A stretch of DNA of 64,000 nt, taken from Agrostemma githago. Taxonomy: Eukaryota; Streptophyta; Magnoliopsida; Caryophyllales; Caryophyllaceae. Made by a program: the position numbers and the translations under genes. Positions 14,125 to 23,627 of this stretch are shown one piece after another. A model generated the notes under the pieces. That model was not told the origin of the DNA, did not search any database, and saw only the letters and a program-made list of their open reading frames with translations. The stretch spans positions 40,527,378 to 40,591,377 of the forward strand of contig OY288243.1 of assembly GCA_958450325.1 (NCBI GenBank), read 5' to 3'. Each line of letters begins with the position of its first letter. Positions within the stretch are counted from its first letter, which is position 1.

Positions 14125-14450
14125 TTGAGGTTAATGTAACCTTATTGCGTGTTATAATCTCACGGAGGTTAGTGTAACCTCACGAGGTTGTAACAAGGTT
14201 AATGTAACCTTACTTGAAGTCAAGTAACTTCTGTGGGAAGTTACGATATCCTTCACTTGAGGATTTCGTAACACCGTTACGAAGCTATAATCTCACTGAG
14301 GTTAAGGTAACCTCACAAGGTTATAGTCGAGGTTAATGTAATCTTAAGTTGAAGTTGACGTTATAGTGGTTATACTATATATGACACCACCTTTGGGTTG
14401 ACGTTATATACATAACTTCAGTTTAGTAGACAAGGTTAATGTGGCCTTAC
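14125..14450 (+). repeat. Array of AGGTTA...TAACCT inverted repeats
   Basis: At least six copies of a 15-17 bp inverted repeat, AGGTTA-3nt-TAACCT with the outer base pair alternating A/T or G/C, occur near 14130, 14163, 14192, 14296, 14330 and 14432. The three central bases vary (ATG, GTG, AGG). Some copies are decayed on one arm. Confidence 0.6.
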
Positions 14451-14524
14451 CTTGACCTTGAATACTAATACACGTTAGATGTTCAGGGTTATAGTCCGTT
14501 AGACCTTAACTCTATCACTATTTG

Positions 14525-15148
14525 AAGGTTATAGTCAGTTGTGCTATAACCTTACCATGTTATTGTTGTTTGATTACTTCTATACTCGTTCCTTTAGAAC
14601 AATTAGTTACTTTGTTCTACGTTGTCGTGTGATGTTTATCATGAATGATTAATACTTGGTATAGTCTGTTACACTATCTAGGGCCTGATTTTCCCTGGTA
14701 TAGTCAGTGACACTATACTAAGTCTAGTTACTACATCGTGCAGTAAGTTACACTGTACTACGTAGAAGTCGTGTGGTTGCCCACGCAGTTGGCAGTCAGT
14801 TACACTGTACAACGTACATGATGGTTAGTGATATAGATGACGGTAGTATCAGTTACATACTATCGGAATGAACCAATACTGCTCGTAAGAGGTTTAATTG
14901 GTCTATGTTCGGTGGGTTCAGATTCGTCAGTTACACGTTCCGGATTCCCGTGTGTCGTTCGACGTACAGTTACTGTGTCGAGAGCTTTGGCCAGGTCTTA
15001 GACATATAGTCGTCAGTTACATGCTATACATAGTACCGTGGAGTATCAGTTACATATATACTTCAGAAAACGGAGGGTCAGTTACACGCTCCGTGTCAGA
15101 GGGTCCGTTACACGCTCTGACTAGTTAGAGTATCAGTTACATACTCTA
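14525..15148 (+). repeat. Hairpin array with constant CAGTTAC-type loop
   Basis: About a dozen hairpins share a 7-nt loop CAGTTAC (variants CTGTTAC, CAGTGAC, AAGTTAC, CCGTTAC) while the stems differ. Clear cases: AAGGTTATAG/CTATAACCTT at 14525-14553 (loop TCAGTTGTG); CGGTAGTAT/ATACTATCG at 14841-14865; ACGGAG/CTCCGT at 15070-15094; TCAGAG/CTCTGA at 15096-15120; TAGAGTAT/ATACTCTA at 15126-15148. Pairing is kept although the arm sequence changes. Confidence 0.75.
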
Positions 15149-15655
15149 GCCGGTGTTCATTCTATGTCCTATACATCTTTGTATGAAGTCTGTTGTTACT
15201 TACTCCGACTTGTATGGATGGATACATAATATCTATCTCGTTCGTTATGACTATTATGGATTGCAATAATTTATATGATCGTGTCTAATAACAAGTCATG
15301 TGTATTGATATCTTCACATGTCGTTTAATTATGTTATCTTTTATTATTATTGCTATTCGTGTTCAACCTGTTATAACCATGACTGGGAGAACATCTAGTT
15401 GCTCCCCACTGACTGTGGAACCCCCTTTCAGATCTTTCGAGATGATGTTGAATGTGATGATGTTGGGGAAGACCTGTGGAGAGAGACCTTTATTTAAGTT
15501 TCTTTTGATTTTCATTTTGAACATTTTTGAATAATGTATTAGTTGAATGTCGAGATAGTGACGATCCAGATTCGGTTAGATGTTTCCGCCACCTTTGACC
15601 CTATATTTCTTACTATTTATATTATTATAAGTTTTTAAAAATTCGGGTTGTTACA

Positions 15656-16630
15656 CAATTTATATGATACTAATTGTAAACGCTAGTAAATCAGTGATAC
15701 GAGGTATTATAAGATATCATCTAACAATATATAATCAGACTTAGGCCCGAAATCCTTGTGGGTATAATAAGTAAATATAGACCAATTGGTCTATATTATC
15801 GAGGATATATTATTGTAAATTGGTCTATATTATAGTAAATATGTGTGATTTAAGATTATTATCGACTTAGGCAATACAGACCAATTGGTTTATCAGTTTG
15901 TCACAATGCGAAACAATCAATTAGTTTTACTGATACTAATTGTAAAAGCAGTATTCCGACATGACGATTTTTTTTTAAAAACCCGATACGTATTGGACGC
16001 GGACCAAGTAATTTCGGACACAGTTCACTCTTTTTTACCAAAGATACTGAGATAATGATACCCTCCTTCACAATTCAAACAATCAGTCTTCAGTTCTTCA
16101 CCTTCACCCTCTCTCTACGACACACGCCACGACGACGCACGCTGACGCCACAACAATGCCGACGCCGGGGCCGACGAACCTTCACGCATAGTGACGCTGT
16201 GACGCTGACGAATTCTTCGCACAGTCATTCAAGGTGAACGAATGACTTGCATTTTTTCAATTCAATAAGATATTGTGGCTGCTTATTCTTGATTATTACT
16301 TGTTTGGGTTATATTTCTCGAATTCTCGGGTTTGTTTTCAATTTAATTGGATGTTGTTCTATTTCTAGGGTTTATTATTCTTTAATTGGATGAATTTATT
16401 CTTTGATTGGGGGTTTTTTATTCTGCGGTTAATATTCTGGTTCATTATTTTTCTCAAATAATCGGGTTTATTATTCTGCATTTTTTTGGGGGTTAGCTCG
16501 TTAATCTGCCCATTTTCCTTCGAATTTGAACCGTGTCTTCTCAGTTCTTCGTGTTAATTTTTTTGTTGTGCGATTTCTCGAATTAGAAGTGTTTCTCCTT
16601 GATCATTTTTGTTTGTTATAAAAGCCTCAG
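15656..16630. other. No gene recognised; contains repeated ACCAATTGGT palindromes
   Basis: This AT-rich stretch has three forms of AGACCAATTGGT (15779, 15829 on one arm only, 15881). The first is the centre of a 24-bp perfect palindrome at 15774-15797. GATACTAATTGTAAA occurs twice, near 15666 and 15944. A GC-richer patch at 16090-16240 resembles a 5' untranslated exon but codes for nothing I know. From 16240 it is T-rich and intron-like up to the first NRP exon. Confidence 0.4.
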
Positions 16631-17303
16631 AAAATCCAAGATGAACTTGAAAAGGTTTCATTTTTCTTCATCCCCCCATTCTTTTTAATTCATGACTTGA
16701 TTTTCGTCAATTGATTGTGAATTTCTGTTTAAATGTGGTATTTTGGTGGCAGTTTTTTGTGGGTATTCAATTTTATTGATTTGATTTGTATATGAGAATA
16801 TTGTAATTTTTTCTACCAAATTCGTTAATTTTTTGGTGAAAAGTCTGTAGATTGTGTAAATATGTTGAGTTAGTTATACTGGGTTTCAATTAATTTGTGC
16901 TTTTAGTATGGAGTATGGACGATTATGATGCTGACGGTTCCAAATTCATTAATAATGAGAACCGCCTTCCATGTATGCTTGCAATTTATTGTTGTTTCTG
17001 GGTTTGAATCGATAGGCCTTCATATATATGTATATATGTTGGTGAAATTCATGATAGATGTTAATTTGGGCATTTAAGTATGGAGTACTTCTTTCAGATG
17101 ATTTTAGCACGGAGTAGAAGTTTTCGTTACTTTGTTGAACTACATTAAAATTTGTTGTCCATGGCCTTTGGATTAAGGTGAGCGGATATGTTTGTCGTAG
17201 AATCGTCATTTTTTGGATGCTTTGTTGATGTAGAATATGTTGTTGCAATGTGGCTAGAAAACGTTCTTATCCTGCTCGCCGTTGGATAGGTGATTATTGT
17301 TGC

Positions 17304-17560
17304 CACTACTGCACAAATGATCTATTGCAACATTTTCCTTGCACAATTTTTAATTTATGTTGCAATATGAATTCAGAATAAATGATTTGCAACACTTAGG
17401 CTAGAAATGTTGCTTATACTAACCTACAGCAACATTTTTATGGAAGTGTTGCATGCTAGAACTAATAATGCAACAATATTTATGAAGTGTTACATTAGAC
17501 TAAAACAAAAGCAACACTTTAGAATATTACAAACAAGTTAATTAACATTAACATTCAATT
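17304..17560 (+). mobile_element. CACTA-like terminus with GCAACA subterminal repeats
   Basis: CACTACTGCACAAATG is followed by at least eight copies of GCAACA or its complement within 220 bp, the usual layout of a CACTA subterminal region. I found no matching right end with a 3-bp target duplication, so only one terminus is called. It lies in the large intron between the first two NRP exons. Confidence 0.4.
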
Positions 17561-19208
17561 TTCACTTAAAATTTGACAAATTCTTATTTGTGACAAGCAT
17601 ATCCGTCTCGAATTTTGAATAGATAAATAATACCCATTAAAGTAGATAGAGAAATAATTCGCTAATTTTGTTGTATCTAACAATGGGTTATTGTGTCATT
17701 CGTTGTCGAGTTATGACGAGTATATTCCTTATACGGAGTAGTAACTTATAAAAGACACTTGTTCTTTGAAAAATTAGACGGGATTACTGGATTAGAAACT
17801 TAACATATCACTCAACAAAAATTGGAGTTAGGTAAGTAAAGAAGAAACAGCCCAAATGATAACCACTCGTTCCATCATATTTTATCCCCTCACCTTCTTC
17901 CTCAAATTAAAACTCAATGAAAGCACCCTAACAAAAAAATCAATTGAATACAATCCTTCCTTGTTATTCCTCCTAACTATTTTGCCAAATCAGTAGTGTA
18001 TTGTGGAGCATCTGAATTGGGTAATAATTTTTGAGGATAATTCGAGCACTTTTCTTTGTTTGAATCTGCATCTGCTCGAGTTCTATTTCATTCAAGACGT
18101 TGATTAATCATTATCAAATCATCAGTTTTAGGTGTATTCTACTCCCTAAACACTTTATTTGCGTCAATTAATTTTATTTCTGAAATTAGGGTTATGCAAT
18201 TTTCTGAAATTCTGTGCTATTATGCACTATTTTGGTCGCCTTTTTCGATTGATTACTGCACATGACTGCTTTTCGACCTGTTTTCGTGCACGAATTTAAC
18301 AAGTTTTCGAATCAAGCTTACAGGAATCATTAATTCTGACGACATTGAGGAAAATCTGTGGTTTTTTATTGTTCTAAATTAGCAGACGATTAAGCTTTGT
18401 TTTGCGTACAACACTTGTGGTTGTCTTTGACCCCTTTATCAAGTGAATCTACTTAGAATCATATATAGGACTTGCATTCATCACTGGAATAGTAGCCTGA
18501 AACTTTCTTTACCAATCAGAAATAAAAATCAAAGCAACATCTTGTAGTCCCTAAAACGTATTAGGAATTTAGGTTGTCTGAGACGATTAAGATACAATCT
18601 GATCTACACCAAACTGCAGCTTGGTTTACTGTCACTGCAGCCTACATTAGGTACTGACATAACCTGCATTTTAGAAAAGAGTAGCATCACTTAAACCTAT
18701 CTTGGATTATAGTGCAGCCAGGTTCAAGCCCCGAGTGCAGCCCTTCATAAAGAACATATGCAACCCTCCCTCCCGATATGAATTAGGTGTTAGACCTGAT
18801 GCTTGTTTTTTGTGCTGAACATTATGTAACGTATATGTTATGTATAAAATCTTCATTTTGGATCGTGGCTTCATGATTGAAAGCAAACGTTCCCTTTTCG
18901 AACCCTCCTACTGGCTGATGCTGCACCTCCTCTCCATGACTTGACAAAAGGGTTGCGTGAGCCTTCACACTTCATCTCATATTGGACCCAAAATAGGCAT
19001 GAGTCTGTGCTATATTCCACCTAGTTTGATGAGAAAATACCGTGAAGATACCAAACAAAGACTTGTTCGTAATGCTCAAGATATAAACCGGAGTCTAGAG
19101 TCTCAAGTTGACTTAGAATCCGATGAAGACATGGAGATTAAAAATGAGAAGGCAAATCTGACTCAACAAATATCGTGCTAACTGTGACTTATTCTTTCTG
19201 TTGTATAG
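17561..19208. other. No gene recognised (intron-like sequence)
   Basis: AT-rich sequence between the CACTA-like terminus and the NRP exon at 19209. A 74-codon open frame at 18957-19181 is acidic and lysine-rich but matches no family I know and runs to within 30 bp of the NRP exon. It may be chance. Confidence 0.3.
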
Positions 19209-19318
19209 TTTCTCAGCCATCCCGCACTTAGTGAACTTGTGACTGACGAAGATCACAAGGTAACTTACTATTTGATCTCTATAAATTCCAAAATCGGCCC
19301 AATAATCATTTCTACTGT

Positions 19319-20930
19319 GTAAGTTATGCGCTTATTTGTGTATCATCCTCTATGTTTTTTATTTACGGCTTAGGTTCGTTTAAAAGTACCCAAGAGGCCA
19401 ACATGGATGTGTGTTCAGTGTTGAGATGTCTTTCTGCCATTTTGGTGAGCCAAGGTTGTATGCTCCCAAAGATAAATAATTAAGTCCTATTACCTTTAAC
19501 AATATAGTAGAGGTAAGTAGGGTGCCGAATCCAAAGGGAAGGCGATGTAAATTAATGTGTAAATAAAATAAATAAAAGTAACAAGAATAATGGGGGTTTT
19601 GTGCTTGAATTGTCTAATAACTAAAATAAGGAAAGTAAAATAACTAATAATGAGAATTCAGATAATTAAGAGACTCGACTCAAAGAAAATCCACTAACTA
19701 GTTAAACAATTGATTATCGACTACTATCCTTTATTTAATCCTTGAGTATTCTGTTGTGAAACTGAAAGTTTCAATTGTTCCGTAGATAATATCACTTAGG
19801 TCGAAACGCGATACTAAGCAACCTAATTATTGAATAACCTAATCCACGCGTCTAGATTTAATTCAATAACAGCATGAACGATATGAACAAATCAATAGAA
19901 ATAACGACCTTTAACACACGCGGTTATTGGTTCGAATTATATGTTCATTCCTCCTTTTACTCAATTACGATGAAACGCATACAAATAATTAGGTCTAAAG
20001 GTTGCAACTTTATTTAGTGAATTGAACAATTACGGATTCAAACACAAAGAATTGCAATAGATTGAAGATTGAAATAATCAATTGGCCAAGAAGATTAAAC
20101 AAACAACAATCATAAATTAGGCACAAGGAATAAACAATACTCAAGTAATTAAATGAAGATTAAGAAAATCTCACAATAAATTAACTAGTAGTTTCAGATC
20201 TTTGACCCGAGAAGGAAGATTAGTTACACATGATTAGGGTTTTTTTCTCTTCTCTTATTGAACGTGATGATGAATTTTTCAATAAATAAAATCAATCTAA
20301 TGATATGTAGTCTAATAGTAATAATAATAATAATAGGAAAGTCTAGTAATTTCCTAACTTTAATAATAATATAATAATAAATAATAATTAAGCTGACACG
20401 AAATCCAAAACAATTCCGTCTTCAATCCCGAGCTGCGCTTTGACTTTTCACTCGGTTTTGTTGGGCTTGATCTTCATACTCTTCGTCTTGAGCCCACATC
20501 ACATAAAAAAAGAAACAAGATTTCTAAAAATCGTCTTTTCTCCAATAAAGCACAATTTCCTTAATAAAACCAATTAGACGATTTCCACTCTAAATCCGCA
20601 TATTTAATCACCAAATCAAGCTCAAATCTCCGTCGTAAACACATACAAAACATGCTAGATCACATTTTTTTGGAAAGGCAAGAAAAGGATTTAAGTGTTT
20701 TCCAAAAGTGTCATTCCCATGCACTGGTGTCAAGTTATGGGCTTATTTTTGTGTTTGCTCTATGTTTATGATGTACGGTTTAGGTTCGTTTAGAAGTACT
20801 TAAAAGGCCAACATGGATGTGTGTTCGATGTTGACATGTCGGTTCTATTTTCATGAAAAAGCAAAAGATCAAAGGATTACCTATTTTCCAAAAGTGTCAT
20901 TCCCATGCTCTGGTGTCAAGTGATAGACAA
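19319..20930 (+). repeat. Local duplication inside the NRP intron
   Basis: 19319-19440 (with TTAGGTTCGTTTAAAAGTAC and GGCCAACATGGATGTGTGTT) recurs at 20735-20845. The piece TTTTCCAAAAGTGTCATTCC occurs at about 20699 and again at about 20884. The intron therefore holds partial tandem copies of a roughly 190-bp unit, the first interrupted by the insertion at 19446-20668. Confidence 0.6.
19446..20668 (-). mobile_element. Solo-LTR-like insertion, possibly Athila type
   Basis: It interrupts a local repeat unit and is flanked by TTTGG on both sides (19441-19445 and 20669-20673). Its left part (AGGTAAGTAGGGTGCCGAATCC and on) recalls the R-U5 end of Athila-type LTRs read in reverse, and the right part ends near GATCACA, compatible with a TG start on the minus strand. 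It has no internal genes. The T run at the right edge makes the exact border uncertain. Confidence 0.4.
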
Positions 20931-21989
20931 ACATTACAAGAGACCTCTTTTGGCTGTGAACGGTATATGCTTGCTTGTTTCACTTTGCCACATTTTCTTG
21001 TGTAGATTTTCAAGCACCTAACCTCTATTAAGGTGGTGGATTCTAAGGATGTGAAATCAGGATACTCCATAAGTTTCGTAAGTGTTTTCCTACCTACTAG
21101 CACACTCCCTTTATCATAACGAAAAATCGTTGAAACTTGTCAACATTACTTTCTATTGATTTCATAACTTCAGCCCTAATCCGTATTTTGAAGGCACAAA
21201 ACATACCAAGAAATTCAACTTCCTTGATGAAGGAACTACGAATGTGACTGCTACTTCCATTAAGTGGAAAAAAGGCATGGTAATGAACTTTGTTCCAGTT
21301 GTTCAAAGTTCTCTAGTTGATTTTATTCTTATGTAATGTGAAATTGACAATGTTGTGAACATCTTTAGGGAATTTCAAATGGCGGTGACGTCGAGGATAA
21401 AGGAAACAAGAGAAGTCATGTGGAGGAAAGGTAAGTTCTCATTGTATGATTGGTGGAACCTTTGGCCGACCTACCGTCTTAGATGTAGTAGTTTACTAAC
21501 TTGCTTAGTTAGTTTGTTATGCTGTTTGAACTGAAATATTGTGTCTTTTAGTTGTCGACTTGCCGTGATATATCTTACACCTGATATATGTGTCGTATAT
21601 GAATCCTCTGATTGCAAGTTATACGTGAAGATGGTGGTCAATAGGTAAGTAAAAATTAAAAGCTTAATTTTGTTTGAAGATGGTGAACTTGTGCTTGATT
21701 GGTCAATTTTGTGGACGTTGAAGTTGTTGAAATTGGATATTTTGTAAATATGGATGCATATGAATTATGAATATTGGTCGATTTTGTGGCATTATGTTAG
21801 GTTTGGATCTCACGCAAAGAGGAGCGGTACAACTACAACCAAGATAAGCTTAATGATGTACAGGACAAGTGGGCTTCTTATTTTACTTCTCGTTGTACGT
21901 AAAATGATAAGTAATTTTTGATTTATAGGTCGATAGTAGTAGAATGCTCTTGTGAATGGTGGATAATATGTAAGTTACATCACTATGAA

Positions 21990-22452
21990 TCATTTGGATT
22001 TGGCAAATTGTTGATGCCCTTTTGAGGCGGTATATTGGCATCTTTGATGTTATTTAAAATTTGGATGGTAGCGAAAATCTCAAAAGAATTTTTTTTTCAT
22101 TTTAGAAATATATTTGTGGCGTATTTGTAATTGATTTCGATGCGCCAAATATATTTATTTGTGGCGTCAACCACCTACAATGCACCATTTACAATAAACT
22201 ATTTGAGGCATTTCCTACATTGAAAGTCGCAAATAATGTAAGTATTTGAGGCGTTTTTTAATAAAGACGCCACAGATAAATAAGTTATTTGAGGCATTTT
22301 TTCATAGGGACACCGCAAATAAATAATATTTGAGGCGTTTATAAAACGCCGCAAATAATATTTTATTTGCTTTCCCACCATTTGCTTCTTAGCCTAAAAC
22401 GCCGCAAATGATAGATATTTTGGAGCCACAAATGAGCTTTTTTCTACTAGTG
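21990..22452. mobile_element. CACTA transposon right terminus
   Basis: The stretch ends CTACTAGTG, the reverse of a CACTAGTAG terminus. Upstream it holds many copies of TTTGAGGCG/ACGCCGCAAAT in both orientations, a typical CACTA subterminal array. It truncates the Tat element that begins at 22453. Its left terminus is not identified, and 21431-21990 before it shows no recognisable coding sequence. Confidence 0.6.
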
Positions 22453-22920
22453 TATTTAGACTCGAGTGTGTAAACGGGCCTTCCTTTGTAGGAGTATGTC
22501 CTACGTAGGTGGGCCATGCCTTAGTCAAATAAGGCGGACTGGGATAGGGAGGAAACCCGTGACGTACGATCGACGGAGTTTCGACGGTAAAGACCTTCGA
22601 CGACTTATGACAAGACCCGACACTGCTAAATACGGGAAGTTCTAAGAAGAGGAAAGTTTTGAAAAGGAAGATTGGATTCCGAGAGAATCGGAGGACGGCC
22701 CGACTTTTTGAAATCGGCAAAGCGTGGTCTGGCCGGATTTTTGAAAGCATTTTTTTGAGTTTTGAAATGGGCGACATGCCGGCTAGAAATGGGCTATTTT
22801 GAGTAAAATCATAAGTCCTAAATTTCGGCAGCTTTTTGGATTTTTGAAAAGTCAAATAATTGGAATTTTGAAATTTGAATACGGAAAAAAAATCCGATAA
22901 TTTGAAAAAAAAAAAAACGG

Positions 22921-23068
22921 GATCCCAAAGATTTGAAAATCGAAAACGGCATCTCGAAGATTTGAAAATTGAAAATGGCATCTCGGAAAGTTTGAAAATC
23001 GAAAATGGCATCTCGAAAATTTGAAAATCGCAAATGGCATCTCGATAATTTTAAAATCAGAATTGAAT
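22921..23068 (-). repeat. Five tandem copies of a ~29-bp unit in the element C leader
   Basis: The unit reads GGCATCTCGAAGATTTGAAA with small changes, starting near 22921, 22951, 22980, 23010 and 23039. A longer segment around GGCTAGAAATGGGCTATTTTG (22780) also recurs at 23130. The single-copy state is seen in O2 near 57930, so the leader expanded in this copy. Long open frames across it are a by-product of the repeat. Confidence 0.75.
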
Positions 23069-23605
23069 TTCGAAAATTCGAAAATCGAATACTGGATCAA
23101 AAATTCGAATTTTGAAATGGGCAGCATGCCGGCTAGAAAATAGGCTTATTTTGAGTCAAATTTTAAGTCTAAATTTCGGCAGCTTTCCGAGTTTTTGAAA
23201 ATTGAATATTTTTATAAAAAAATGCATTTTTTTGAAATGACGTTTTTTGAAAGTGACACGGAAACCAAGTAGCAGGTAGTCACGCAAGCATTATAATGAC
23301 GCCATTTATGCTCTATACTAAGTCTCGGTTGGTCTAGGAAGGGTCTATACTAGTGCACATAGCCTATCCGAGAATCGGGACGGACTTCCTAAGTCGAGTT
23401 GAGCTTAGAACATGCCGAGAAACCCATACGAATCGACTATGAACACCTTTGACATATCCATATTGGAGTATATCATGGTATAGTGGGACGTCGGTCACCA
23501 ATACCGACCCGGGAAAATATGGGGTTATGCATGAACCGTACAACTAAAACACGTATTGTACGAGTCTCACCCTGAGGATGTCGATGGTAAGTCACGCATC
23601 AGTTA

Positions 23606-23624
23606 ATCCCCAGCGGAGTCGCCA
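23606..23624 (-). other. Primer binding site of element C (tRNA-Arg type)
   Basis: The plus strand reads ATCCCCAGCGGAGTCGCCA, 3 bp from the LTR. On the minus strand it is TGGCGACTCCGCTGGGGA, the primer site typical of the Ogre/Retand group of Tat elements, described as complementary to tRNA-Arg. It shows that 23628-26215 is a 5' LTR. Confidence 0.8.
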
Positions 23625-23627
23625 AAT

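Larger units (their letters stand above)
14075..15655 (+). repeat. Right part of a Tekay-type chromovirus LTR
   Basis: The stretch ends AAAATTCGGGTTGTTACA, the same kind of end as the LARD LTRs, and no primer site follows, so it is a 3' or solo LTR on the plus strand. Its left part is displaced by element D. The half nearest D is filled with small inverted repeats (separate entries). From 15160 to 15655 it is ordinary AT-rich LTR sequence. Confidence 0.6.
16631..21430 (+). pseudogene. NAP1-related protein (SET/NRP) histone chaperone gene remnant, five exons
   Basis: Five exon-like blocks in order match plant NRP1/NRP2-type H2A/H2B chaperones of the SET/NAP1 family. They are 16631-16654 (KIQDELEK), 19209-19259 (FLSHPALSELVTDEDHK), 21006-21077 (ending KDVKSGYSISF), 21166-21279 (NPYFEGTKHTKKFNF, DEGTT, IKWKKGM) and 21369-21430 (GISNGGDVEDKGNKRSHVEE). 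Most have AG/GT borders and compatible phase. The acceptor before 21166 reads AT, and the next AG gives an immediate stop. The N-terminal exon, the central exon that should precede FLSHPAL and the acidic C-terminal exons are not found. One intron holds a 1.2-kb insertion. It is a broken gene or a fragment carried by a transposon; family identity is firm, function is lost. Confidence 0.8.

Noticed and set aside
16055..16237. A 60-codon frame in a GC-richer patch as a first exon
   Set aside because: It shows no similarity to the NRP N-terminus or any other family; composition suggests an untranslated exon at best.
17304..17998. A complete 695-bp CACTA-like element ending CAGTAGTG
   Set aside because: The flanking trinucleotides (TGC and TAT) do not match and the right end lacks the GCAACA subterminal repeats.
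18957..19181. A 74-codon frame ending near the NRP exon, with NEKA recalling the NRP central helix
   Set aside because: The match is four residues only, the frame ends in a stop before the next exon, and no splice donor joins it.
22394..23127. Open frames of up to 205 codons on the minus strand in the element C leader
   Set aside because: They are low-complexity translations of the 29-bp tandem repeat, and the single-copy leader in O2 does not keep them.
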